NCBI RefSeq assembly: GCF_003854935.1
Contig: NZ_CP033969.1
Coordinates: 3,534,001-3,598,000 of the forward strand
Source of the DNA: Cupriavidus pauculus
Lineage (GTDB): Bacteria > Pseudomonadota > Gammaproteobacteria > Burkholderiales > Burkholderiaceae
Length of the DNA: 64,000 bases
Direction: 5' to 3'
In this document: positions 25,142-33,400 of the stretch, one piece after another
How the letters are laid out: each line of letters starts with the position of its first letter
Numbering within the stretch: the stretch's first letter is position 1
Notes under the pieces: generated by a model
Seen by the model: the letters and a program-made list of their open reading frames with translations, nothing else
Database searches by the model: none
Told to the model about the DNA's origin: nothing
Program-made: the position numbers and the translations under genes

Positions 25142-27496
25142 ATGAACAAGCAAACCGAACCCTTCCTGCTCGACGCCAGCGTGGCCGCGGAGTCCACGCC
25201 CCAGGTGGGCATCTCGCGCCCGCACGAATCGGCCCACCTGCACGTGGCCGGCACCGCCACCTATACCGACGACATTCCCGAACTGGCCGGCACGCTCCAC
25301 GCAGCGCTGGGCATGAGCGCCAAGGCCCATGCGCGGCTGAAGTCCGTGGGGCTGGACCGCGTGCGCAAGGCGCCCGGCGTGGTGGCCGTGCTGACCGTCG
25401 ACGACATCCCGGGCGTCAACGACTGCGGCCCGATCATCCACGACGACCCGATCCTGGCCAGGGACGTGGTGCAGTTCGTCGGCCAGCCGATCTTCGTGGT
25501 CGTGGCCACGTCGCACGACGCCGCACGCCGCGCCGCCCGCCTGGCCGACATCGACTACGAGGACCTGCCTCCGGTGCTGACGCCCGAGGCGGCCCATGCC
25601 GCCGGCAGCTACGTGCTGCCGCCGATGCACCTGACGCGCGGCGAGCCGGCCCGGCAACTGGCGGCGGCCACCCATCGCGACAGCGGCCACATCCGCCTGG
25701 GCGGCCAGGAACAGTTCTACCTGGAAGGCCAGATCGCCTACGCCGCCCCGCGCGAGAACGACGGCATGCACGTCTGGTGCTCGACCCAGCACCCGACCGA
25801 GATGCAGCACGCCGTGGCGCACATGCTGGGCTGGCACGCCCACCAGGTGCTGGTGGAATGCCGCCGCATGGGCGGGGGCTTCGGCGGCAAGGAATCGCAG
25901 TCGGCCATGTTCGCGTGCTGCGCGGCGCTGGCCGCCTGGAAGCTGCTGTGCCCGGTCAAGCTGCGTCCGGACCGCGACGACGACATGATGATCACCGGCA
26001 AGCGCCACGACTTCACGTTCGACTTCGATGTGGGCCACGACGACGAGGGCCGGCTGGAGGCCGTGCGCGTGGAGATGGTGTCGCGCGCGGGTTTCTCCGC
26101 CGACCTGTCCGGCCCGGTCATGACCCGCGCCATCTGCCACTTCGACAACGCCTACTGGCTGCCGCACGTGCAGATCGACGGCTACTGCGGCAAGACCAAC
26201 ACGCAGAGCAACACGGCGTTCCGGGGCTTTGGCGGCCCGCAGGGCGCGTTCGCGGTGGAGTACATCCTGGACAACGTGGCGCGCAACATCGGCAAGGATT
26301 CGCTGGACGTGCGCCGCGCCAACTTCTACGGCAAGGGCGAGCGCAACGTCACGCCGTACGGCCAGACCGTGGAGGACAACGTCATCCACGAGCTGATCGA
26401 CGAACTGGTGGCCTCGTCGGCCTACCAGGCCCGCCGCGCGGCCACCCGCGCGTTCAACGCAAAGAGCCCGGTGCTGAAGAAGGGCATCGCGATCACGCCG
26501 GTCAAGTTCGGCATCTCGTTCAACGTGGCGCACTACAACCAGGCCGGCGCGCTGGTGCACGTCTACAACGACGGGTCGGTACTGGTGAACCACGGCGGCA
26601 CCGAGATGGGCCAGGGGCTGAACACCAAGGTGGCGATGGTGGTGGCGCATGAGCTGGGCATCCGCATGGAGCGCGTGCGCGTGACGGCCACCGATACCAG
26701 CAAGGTGGCCAACACGTCGGCCACGGCCGCGTCCACCGGCGCTGACCTGAACGGCAAGGCCGCCCAGGACGCCGCGCGCCAGATCCGCGAGCGGCTGGCC
26801 GACTTTGCCGCGCGCAAGGCCGGCGTGACGCCCGCCGACATCCGCTTCAACGACGACCTGGTGATTGCCGGCGAGCTGCGGCTGCCATTCAACGAACTGG
26901 TGCGCGAGGCCTACATCGCCCGCGTGCAGCTCTGGTCGGATGGCTTCTACACCACGCCCAAGCTGTACTGGGACCAGAAGGCGCTGCACGGCCGGCCGTT
27001 CTACTACTACGCCTACGGCGCCGCGTGCTCGGAGGTGATCGTCGACACGCTGACCGGCGAATGGAAGCTGCTGCGCGCCGACGCGCTGCATGACGCCGGC
27101 AAGTCGCTGAACCCGGCCATCGACATCGGCCAGGTGGAAGGCGCGTTCGTGCAGGGCATGGGCTGGCTGACCACCGAGGAACTGTGGTGGAACCCGAACG
27201 GCAAGCTGATGACCCACGCGCCGTCGACCTACAAGATCCCGACGATCAACGACGTGCCAGAGGGCTTTCACGTGCGGCTGTTCCAGAACGCCAACGTCGA
27301 GGACAGCATCCACCGCTCGAAGGCCGTGGGCGAGCCGCCGCTGCTGCTGCCGTTCTCGGTGTTCTTCGCCATCCGCGACGCCATCGCCGCCGTGGGCGAC
27401 TACCGGGTCAACCCGCCGCTGCGGGCCCCGGCCACCAGCGAAGCCATCCTGGACGCCGTGGAGGCCGTGCAGGCCGCCGCCGGCGTGCCGGCCTGA
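25142..27496 (+). CDS. xdhB: xanthine dehydrogenase, molybdopterin subunit
   Basis: Large subunit (784 residues) bearing the molybdenum cofactor. The a/b hammerhead domain is at about 25-140 (HLHVAGTATYTDDIPE). The cofactor domain holds the conserved GGQEQFYLE, the loop CRRMGGGFGGKE (about 241-252), AFRGFGGPQG, and NHGGTEMGQGLNTK. The GEPPLLLP segment near residue 735 carries the catalytic glutamate. AAGGAACG precedes the ATG. It works with XdhA; cofactor sulfuration is by XdhC, encoded next. Confidence 0.97.
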   Translation: MNKQTEPFLLDASVAAESTPQVGISRPHESAHLHVAGTATYTDDIPELAGTLHAALGMSAKAHARLKSVGLDRVRKAPGVVAVLTVDDIPGVNDCGPIIHDDPILARDVVQFVGQPIFVVVATSHDAARRAARLADIDYEDLPPVLTPEAAHAAGSYVLPPMHLTRGEPARQLAAATHRDSGHIRLGGQEQFYLEGQIAYAAPRENDGMHVWCSTQHPTEMQHAVAHMLGWHAHQVLVECRRMGGGFGGKESQSAMFACCAALAAWKLLCPVKLRPDRDDDMMITGKRHDFTFDFDVGHDDEGRLEAVRVEMVSRAGFSADLSGPVMTRAICHFDNAYWLPHVQIDGYCGKTNTQSNTAFRGFGGPQGAFAVEYILDNVARNIGKDSLDVRRANFYGKGERNVTPYGQTVEDNVIHELIDELVASSAYQARRAATRAFNAKSPVLKKGIAITPVKFGISFNVAHYNQAGALVHVYNDGSVLVNHGGTEMGQGLNTKVAMVVAHELGIRMERVRVTATDTSKVANTSATAASTGADLNGKAAQDAARQIRERLADFAARKAGVTPADIRFNDDLVIAGELRLPFNELVREAYIARVQLWSDGFYTTPKLYWDQKALHGRPFYYYAYGAACSEVIVDTLTGEWKLLRADALHDAGKSLNPAIDIGQVEGAFVQGMGWLTTEELWWNPNGKLMTHAPSTYKIPTINDVPEGFHVRLFQNANVEDSIHRSKAVGEPPLLLPFSVFFAIRDAIAAVGDYRVNPPLRAPATSEAILDAVEAVQAAAGVPA

Positions 27497-27513
27497 CGCG
27501 ACGGAGACCTACC

Positions 27514-28518
27514 ATGCAGGACGCCCCGCTCAAGCCGTTCCGCTTTGCCGACGCCGCCCGCTGGGTGCGCGCCGGCGTGCCCGTGGCGATGGTCACCATC
27601 GTCGACGTCAAGGGCTCCGCGCCGCGCGACGCCGGCATCCGCATGCTGGTCACGGCCGACGACCTGGTCGGCACCATCGGCGGCGGCCATCTGGAATGGC
27701 GCGGCATGGACATCGCCCGCGCGATGCTGGCCAACCGCCATGTGCGCGGCAACCCGCCGCGTCGCATCGAGCGCATCGCGCTGGGGCCGACGCTGGGCCA
27801 GTGCTGCGGCGGCGTGGTCAAGCTGGCGTTCGAAGTACTGGACGAGACCGACCTGCCGTGGCTGGACACCGTGCAGGCCGCGTTCCGGGCCGGCCGGGCG
27901 ATCGAGCGCGTGGTGCCGCCCGCCGGCCCGGTCGGCTTTGCGCCGAGCCGTGCACAGTTGGCCACGGCGGCGCTGCAGGGCGACGGGACGTGGATCGACA
28001 CGCTGGTGCCCGACGCCATGCACGTGGTGCTGTTCGGCGCGGGCCACGTTGGCCATGCGCTGGTAAAAGTGCTGTCCACGCTGCCCTGTCACGTGCACTG
28101 GGTGGACGAGCGCGACACGCTGTTCCCGGCCGGGCTGCCCGACACCATCGAGGCTGAGCCGACCGACACGCCCGAGGCCGTGATCGACCAGGCGCCGCCG
28201 GGCGCGTACTTCATCGTCATGACCCACAGCCACGCGCTGGACCAGCAGCTCTGCGAGCGCATCTTCCGCCGCACGGATTTCGCCTATTTCGGGCTGATCG
28301 GTTCGCGGACCAAGCGGGCCAGGTTCGAGCACCGGATGGTGGAGCACGGCGTGGACCCGGCGCGGCTGCCGGAAATGACCTGCCCGATGGGTGTGGCGGG
28401 CATTACAGACAAGGCTCCGGCTATGATTGCGGTTGCCATCGTCGCCCAGCTACTGCAGGTGCGCGAGCAGCGCATTGCGGCGCTGCGCGCCCAGCGGCTG
28501 GAGACGGTGCTTCCGTAA
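27514..28518 (+). CDS. xdhC: xanthine dehydrogenase accessory protein XdhC
   Basis: 334 residues. XdhC binds molybdopterin and promotes insertion of the sulfurated cofactor into XdhB. The N-terminal XdhC/CoxI domain has VTIVDVKGSAPRDAGIRMLV and TIGGGHLEW with the conserved cysteines of LGQCCGGVV. The C-terminal Rossmann-like domain starts VVLFGAGHVGHALV and has YFGLIGSRTKRARFEHR. GGAGA precedes the start. A small hairpin without T run (28523-28542) separates it from the next gene, so transcription may continue. Confidence 0.95.
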   Translation: MQDAPLKPFRFADAARWVRAGVPVAMVTIVDVKGSAPRDAGIRMLVTADDLVGTIGGGHLEWRGMDIARAMLANRHVRGNPPRRIERIALGPTLGQCCGGVVKLAFEVLDETDLPWLDTVQAAFRAGRAIERVVPPAGPVGFAPSRAQLATAALQGDGTWIDTLVPDAMHVVLFGAGHVGHALVKVLSTLPCHVHWVDERDTLFPAGLPDTIEAEPTDTPEAVIDQAPPGAYFIVMTHSHALDQQLCERIFRRTDFAYFGLIGSRTKRARFEHRMVEHGVDPARLPEMTCPMGVAGITDKAPAMIAVAIVAQLLQVREQRIAALRAQRLETVLP

Positions 28519-28562
28519 CAGCACAGCCGCCCGTGCGGCTGTCAGCATAGAAAAGAGGCCCC

Positions 28563-29627
28563 ATGACCATCGATGCCGCGCTGGCGGACAAAATCCGCCG
28601 AACTCCCAAGGCCGAACTGCACGTGCATATCGAAGGCACGCTCGAACCCGAGCTGATCTTCCGGCTGGCCCAGCGCAACAACGTCAGCCTGGCCTACCCC
28701 GACGTGGAGGCGCTGCGCGCCGCCTATGCCTTCAGCGACCTGCAGTCGTTCCTGGACATCTACTACGCCGGCGCCAGCGTGCTGCTGACCGAGGAAGACT
28801 TCTTCGACATGACAATGGCCTACGTGCAGCGCGCCGTGGCCGACAACGTCCGCCATGCCGAGATCTTCTTCGACCCGCAGACCCACACCGAGCGCGGCGT
28901 GCCGATCGGCACCGTGATCGACGGCATCTCGGACGCGCTGGCGCAGGCGCGCACCGAGTACGATTTTTCGAGCAGCCTGATCCTCTGCTTCCTGCGCCAC
29001 CTGTCCGAGGAAGACGCGTTCGCCACGCTGGAGGCCGCGCTGCCCTACCGCGACCGCTTTGTCGGCGTGGGACTGGATTCGTCGGAGCGCGGCAACCCGC
29101 CCGAGAAGTTCGCGCGGGTGTTTGCCCGCGCCAAGGCGCTGGGCCTGCGCCTGGTGGCCCACGCGGGCGAGGAAGGCCCGGCGCAGTACGTGACCGATGC
29201 GCTGGACATCCTCAAGGTGGAGCGGATCGACCACGGCGTGCGGGCCATCGACGACGCGGCGCTGGTTGAACGGCTGGCGCGCGAGCGCGTGGCGCTGACG
29301 GTCTGCCCGCTGTCGAACCAGAAGCTCAAGGTGTATCCGGACCTGCGCGACCACTCGCTGAAGCAACTGCTGGACGCCGGCGTGGCCGTGACGCTGCATT
29401 CGGACGACCCGGCCTACTTTGGCGGCTACATGAACGCCAACTGGGAAGCCACGTTCGACGCGCTGCCGCTGGACGCCGCCGACGCCCACAAGCTGGCGCG
29501 CAACAGTTTTGAAGCGGCCTTCCTGCCGGAGAAGCAGAAGGCCGAATTCCTGGCGGAGGTCGACCATTTCTGGTCGGCGCCGCCGATGTCCCCGCCCGCG
29601 GCGGCCCATGTGAGTTCCACGGGCTGA
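28563..29627 (+). CDS. adenine/adenosine deaminase
   Basis: 354 residues of the adenosine deaminase superfamily. Zinc and catalytic motifs are complete: AELHVHIEGTLEPE (His-x-His), HAGEEGP (His plus Glu), RIDHGVRA, and SDDPAYFGGY (Asp-Asp). The sequence follows the bacterial adenine deaminase type (GTLEPELIFRLAQRN, FFDPQTHTERG) rather than classical adenosine deaminase, so adenine to hypoxanthine is the more likely reaction. That hypoxanthine would feed XdhAB encoded just upstream. GAGG precedes the ATG by six bases. Annotation pipelines usually call this gene add. Confidence 0.88.
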   Translation: MTIDAALADKIRRTPKAELHVHIEGTLEPELIFRLAQRNNVSLAYPDVEALRAAYAFSDLQSFLDIYYAGASVLLTEEDFFDMTMAYVQRAVADNVRHAEIFFDPQTHTERGVPIGTVIDGISDALAQARTEYDFSSSLILCFLRHLSEEDAFATLEAALPYRDRFVGVGLDSSERGNPPEKFARVFARAKALGLRLVAHAGEEGPAQYVTDALDILKVERIDHGVRAIDDAALVERLARERVALTVCPLSNQKLKVYPDLRDHSLKQLLDAGVAVTLHSDDPAYFGGYMNANWEATFDALPLDAADAHKLARNSFEAAFLPEKQKAEFLAEVDHFWSAPPMSPPAAAHVSSTG

Positions 29628-29713
29628 CGCGGACGCCTATCCCAGAATGCCGGATGCCGCGCCCGCTGCCTGCCAAGGCACGGGCGGGGCGCCGGCCGCC
29701 CCGAGACAAGACG

Positions 29714-31045
29714 ATGACGACTTCCCCCGCCCCCCGCACCAACGGTGCCGTCACCCGCGCCATCCGCGGCCGCATCCTCCATTTCCTGCGCGATCCGCAG
29801 TTCCACGAGGACGCTTATCAGTATTGGGAAGACGGCCTGATGGTCGTGACCGCCGGGCGCGTGGCCGCCGTGGGCCCGTACGCCACGCTGGCGCACGAGG
29901 TGCCGGCCGGCGCCGAGCTGGTCGACCATCGCGGCAAGCTGATCGTCCCGGGCTTCATCGACACGCACGTGCACTACCCGCAGACCGACATCATCGCGTC
30001 GCCGTCGCCGGGGCTGCTGCACTGGCTGGACACCTACACGTTCCCCGAGGAGCGCCGCTTCAGCGACGCCACCTACGCGCGCGGCGTGGCCGACTTCTTC
30101 ACCGACGAACTGCTGCGCAACGGCACGACCACGGCGATGGTCTGGAGCACCGTGCACGCGCAGTCGGCCGACGCGCTGTTCGCGGCCAGCCAGGCGCGCA
30201 ACCTGCGGATGATCACCGGCAAGGTGCTGATGGACCGCAACTGTCCCGATTTCCTGCAGGACACGGCCGAATCCGGCGCGCGCGAATCGGCCGACCTGAT
30301 CTCGAAGTGGCACGGCAAGGACCGGCTGGCCTACGCCATCACGCCGCGCTTCGCGCCCACGTCCACCGAAGCCCAGCTTGCCGCCTGCGGCGAGCTGGCG
30401 CGCGCGCATGACGACGTCTTCATCCAGACGCACGTGGCCGAGAACCGCGACGAGGTGAAATGGGTGGCCGAGCTGTTCCCGGACGCCCGCAGCTACCTGG
30501 ACGTCTACGACCGCTACGGCCTGCTGCGCCCGGGCGCGTTCTACGGCCACGCGATCTACCTGGACCCCGAGGACCGCCGCCGCCTGGCCGACAGCGGCGC
30601 GGCCGTGGCCCACTGCCCCACGTCGAACCTGTTCCTGGGCAGCGGGTTCTACGACTTCCACCAGTCCGACGCCAACCGCCTGAACGTGACGCTGGCCACC
30701 GACGTGGGCGGCGGCACGTCGTTCTCGATGTTCCGCACGATGAACGCCGCCCACAAGGTGGCGCGCATGGGCGGCTACCACCTGACGGCGCTGCGCATGT
30801 TCTACCTGGCCACGCGCGCGGCGGCCGAGGCGCTGGGCTGGCAGGACCGCATCGGCAGTTTCGAGGTGGGCTGCGAGGCCGATTTTGTGGTGCTGGACCC
30901 CGATGCCACGCCGCTGATCGCGCGCCGCAGCAGCCGCTCGGAGACGCTGGAAGAGCAACTGTTCGCGTTTGCGATGCTGGGCGACGACCGTGTCATCGAC
31001 AGCGTGTACGTGATGGGCGAAGCCGCGCAGCCGGTGGCTGCCTGA
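29714..31045 (+). CDS. guaD: guanine deaminase
   Basis: 443-residue amidohydrolase converting guanine to xanthine, which XdhAB then oxidises. The zinc motif is PGFIDTHVHYPQTDI, followed by family blocks LLHWLDTYTFPEE, QTHVAENRDEVKWV, AHCPTSNLFLGSG and LATDVGGGTSFSMF. Length is normal. Start 29714 (MTTSPAPRTNG) was chosen over an in-frame start at 29654 whose extra 20 residues are just basic filler. It is the last purine gene of the first block and is followed by a long inverted repeat. Confidence 0.95.
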   Translation: MTTSPAPRTNGAVTRAIRGRILHFLRDPQFHEDAYQYWEDGLMVVTAGRVAAVGPYATLAHEVPAGAELVDHRGKLIVPGFIDTHVHYPQTDIIASPSPGLLHWLDTYTFPEERRFSDATYARGVADFFTDELLRNGTTTAMVWSTVHAQSADALFAASQARNLRMITGKVLMDRNCPDFLQDTAESGARESADLISKWHGKDRLAYAITPRFAPTSTEAQLAACGELARAHDDVFIQTHVAENRDEVKWVAELFPDARSYLDVYDRYGLLRPGAFYGHAIYLDPEDRRRLADSGAAVAHCPTSNLFLGSGFYDFHQSDANRLNVTLATDVGGGTSFSMFRTMNAAHKVARMGGYHLTALRMFYLATRAAAEALGWQDRIGSFEVGCEADFVVLDPDATPLIARRSSRSETLEEQLFAFAMLGDDRVIDSVYVMGEAAQPVAA

Positions 31046-31068
31046 GCACCCCGCCGGCGTGCCGCCCT

Positions 31069-31136
31069 GCCGATCAAGCGGCTCCGGCTTCGCATGGGAC
31101 GCCGAAGCCCCTTTCAGGCCCAATGTCTTGATCGGC
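31069..31136. repeat. long inverted repeat between guaD and the desaturase gene
   Basis: GCCGATCAAG (31069-31078) is perfectly repeated in inverse at 31127-31136. Between them is a nested stem, GGCTTCG pairing with CGAAGCC. The inner stem is followed by CCTTTC, so it could end guaD transcription; the outer arms could form one long cruciform. Confidence 0.5.
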
Positions 31137-31229
31137 ATCAACACAATCGTCATCCAAGCCTTATAGCCTGTCGCATTCGTGCGCCCACGCAAACGGGCGC
31201 CCCCTGCATTCCGACTCGCTGAAGCCTTG

Positions 31230-32414
31230 ATGACTGCCAGATCCCAGACCCTTTCCCCGACGGACGGCGGCGCGCCGCCCCCCGCCGCCGCCCCGTCCAC
31301 CGCCTCCCAGCGTCGCCCGCATGCCGGCGACGTGCCACTGCCCGAGCCGATCGCGTTCGAGGCCCCGTTCCCCAACCGCAAGACCATCCGAAGCTGGCTG
31401 ATCCCGCTGGGACGTCGCAGCACGTCGCGCGCGCTGCTGCTGTTCGCGTTCGACTACGCGCTGTTCTTCGCGGTGCTGGCCGGCGTGGTGCTGCTGTCGG
31501 CATGGTGGGCCAAGGTGGGCCTCGGCGTGCTGGCCGGGCTGATCATCGCGCGGCTGTTCATCATCGGCCACGACGCCTGCCACCAGAGCCTGACCGACCA
31601 CCGTGGACTGAACAAGTGGCTGGGCCGGCTGACCTTCCTGCCGTCGCTGACGCCGTACAGCCTGTGGGAAGTGGGCCACAACGTGGTGCACCACGGCTAT
31701 ACCAACCTCAAGGGCTTTGACTTCGTCTGGGCGCCCTACTCGCTCGACGAATTCCGCGCGCTGCCGCGCCGCCGCCGCGTAATGGAGCGCATCTACCGCA
31801 ACGGCTTCGGCGCCGGCCTGTACTACCTGATCGAGATCTGGTGGTTCAAGCTGTTCTTCCCGAGCAAGCGCCAGATGGCCACGCGCCGCGCGATCTTCCT
31901 GTGGGACTGCACGCTGGTGGCTGCCTTCGGCGCGCTGTGGATCGGCGCGCTGGCATGGCTTGCCGTCGCCACGGGGCAGTCGGTGCTGCTGATGGTCGGC
32001 ACCGGCTTCGTGCTGCCGTTCCTGGTCTGGAACACGACGGTCGGCTTCGTGCTCTACGTCCACCACACCCATACCAGCGTGGCGTGGTACGACACCAAGG
32101 CGATGTGGGCCAAGGCCCAGCCGTTCGTCTCGACGACCGTGCACCTGCGCTTCGGCATGGGCATCGGCGCGGCGCTGCACCACATCATGGAACACACGGC
32201 GCACCACGTGGACATGAGCGTGCCGCTGTACCGGCTGAAGCGCGCGCAGGCCCTGCTGGAGCACGCGCTGCCGGGGCGGATCATCATCGAGAAGTTCTCG
32301 TGGCGCTGGTACTTCCGTACCGCGCGGCACTGCAAGCTCTACGACTTCAAGGCCCTGTGCTGGACCGATTTCCGCGGTCGCCAGACCAGCGAGAACGCCC
32401 CCGTACCTGCCTGA
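31230..32414 (+). CDS. fatty acid desaturase (membrane, di-iron)
   Basis: 394 residues. Three histidine boxes that bind the di-iron centre are visible: GHDACHQS (HxxxH), EVGHNVVHHGYTN (HxxxHH), and MEHTAHHVD (HxxHH), with an additional YVHHTHTSVAW. They are separated by about four membrane helices. The enzyme would introduce a double bond into a fatty acid or acyl lipid at the inner membrane; regiospecificity and substrate cannot be told. The first 60 residues are Pro/Ala-rich and poorly conserved, so the start at 31230 (MTARSQTLS) is tentative; 31179 is open too. Confidence 0.87.
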   Translation: MTARSQTLSPTDGGAPPPAAAPSTASQRRPHAGDVPLPEPIAFEAPFPNRKTIRSWLIPLGRRSTSRALLLFAFDYALFFAVLAGVVLLSAWWAKVGLGVLAGLIIARLFIIGHDACHQSLTDHRGLNKWLGRLTFLPSLTPYSLWEVGHNVVHHGYTNLKGFDFVWAPYSLDEFRALPRRRRVMERIYRNGFGAGLYYLIEIWWFKLFFPSKRQMATRRAIFLWDCTLVAAFGALWIGALAWLAVATGQSVLLMVGTGFVLPFLVWNTTVGFVLYVHHTHTSVAWYDTKAMWAKAQPFVSTTVHLRFGMGIGAALHHIMEHTAHHVDMSVPLYRLKRAQALLEHALPGRIIIEKFSWRWYFRTARHCKLYDFKALCWTDFRGRQTSENAPVPA

Positions 32415-32451
32415 GAACCCTTCTCAATTCGATCGTAGTTCCGCCAGATCG

Positions 32452-32481
32452 TTGGACATTCGCCGACGGTCTGGCTACAAT
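32452..32481 (+). promoter_or_regulatory. promoter of the riboswitch and exporter transcript
   Basis: TTGGAC (32452-32457), an 18-base spacer and TACAAT (32476-32481) form a strong sigma-70 promoter. It is placed so that transcription starts near 32488, just ahead of the riboswitch. Confidence 0.8.
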
Positions 32482-32487
32482 GCGGGC

Positions 32488-32645
32488 TCCATTGGGGAGT
32501 AGCCGCCCTGATCCCACCGCGCCGCGCAATGCGGCACCCGGAGGACAGGGGCGTACGTCAACAGACTTGACCGCGAAGCGGTTATGGCGTGCGCAGCCTT
32601 GGACCTTGTGTCCAGCGCCTGGCGAGACCGATGACCATACCTTTC
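32488..32645 (+). ncRNA. yybP-ykoY manganese riboswitch
   Basis: The leader of the exporter gene carries the class hallmarks in order: ATTGGGGAGTAGCC at the 5' side (32491-32504), GTACGTCAACAGACTTG in the middle, then GGCGAGACCGATGACC near the 3' end. A total leader of about 230 bases leaves room for an expression platform between 32645 and the ATG at 32721. Known members bind Mn2+ and turn on export genes. The gene behind it is a GDT1-type Mn transporter, a common partner. Exact 5' and 3' limits are estimates. Confidence 0.87.
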
Positions 32646-32720
32646 TGGCCGGGCCGGGAAAGGTGTGTGTCATTGGCATCTCGCAAGATGCGCAGGCGGC
32701 CCGGTTTTACACCAATAACA

Positions 32721-33296
32721 ATGGAATCATTCCTCGTCTCCACAGGTATCGTCGCGCTCGCCGAAATGGGCGACAAGACGCAGTTGCTGTCCCTCGTGCT
32801 GGCCGCGCGGTATCGCAAACCCCTTCCCATCATCCTCGGCATCCTGATCGCCACGCTGGTCAACCACGGCTTTGCCGGCGCCCTTGGTGGCTGGATCACC
32901 CAGGTCCTGGGCGCCAACCTGCTGCGATGGATCCTCGGTCTTGGCTTTATTGCGATGGCCGCGTGGATGCTGATTCCCGACAAGCTCGACGAGGCCGAGG
33001 AAGCCAAGCCGGTCAAGGGCGCGCTGGGCATCCTGGGCACTACGATCGTGGCCTTCTTCTTTGCCGAGATGGGCGACAAGACGCAGATCGCCACCGTGGC
33101 GCTGGCGGCCCGCTTCCATGGCGAGGTGCTGGCGGTGGTGGCAGGCACGACGTTCGGCATGATGCTGGCCAATGCACCGGCCGTGATGCTGGGCGAGAAG
33201 TTCGCGAACCGGATGCCGATCGCCCTGGTCCACAAGATCGCCGCCGCGATCTTCCTGGTGCTGGGACTGCTGGCGCTGTTCAACGTCGGACGCTGA
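32721..33296 (+). CDS. TMEM165/GDT1 family manganese exporter
   Basis: 191 residues, six transmembrane helices in two halves. Each half carries the family motif EMGDKTQ (residues about 14-20 and 115-121), the metal-binding site of the UPF0016 family, of which MneA of Vibrio is a studied Mn2+ exporter. The start at 32721 (MESFLVSTGIVALAEMG) fits the family; longer in-frame starts fall inside the riboswitch. Mn control through the riboswitch supports a role in Mn2+ efflux. No obvious Shine-Dalgarno is visible right before the ATG, which fits structure-controlled initiation. Confidence 0.92.
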   Translation: MESFLVSTGIVALAEMGDKTQLLSLVLAARYRKPLPIILGILIATLVNHGFAGALGGWITQVLGANLLRWILGLGFIAMAAWMLIPDKLDEAEEAKPVKGALGILGTTIVAFFFAEMGDKTQIATVALAARFHGEVLAVVAGTTFGMMLANAPAVMLGEKFANRMPIALVHKIAAAIFLVLGLLALFNVGR

Positions 33297-33297
33297 T

Positions 33298-33321
33298 AAA
33301 AAAACGGGGCCGAAGCCCCGT
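33298..33321. terminator. bidirectional terminator between the Mn exporter gene and puuD
   Basis: ACGGGGC-CGAA-GCCCCGT stem. On the minus strand it is followed by seven Ts, making a strong terminator for uraH-puuD. On the plus strand only TTC follows, so termination of the exporter transcript is weaker. Confidence 0.85.
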
Positions 33322-33400
33322 TCAAACCCTCGCCGGTCCGGTACAGCCGGCTGCCGACTGCGCAGCCTCCGGACCGTCGATCACCGATGCCCGGTCGTAA

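Noticed and set aside
23282-27313. A minus-strand open frame of over 1,300 codons opposite xdhA and xdhB
   Set aside because: It mirrors the codon periodicity of the true genes in high-GC DNA, is rich in His/Arg/Gly/Val without domains, and the plus strand encodes unmistakable XdhA and XdhB.
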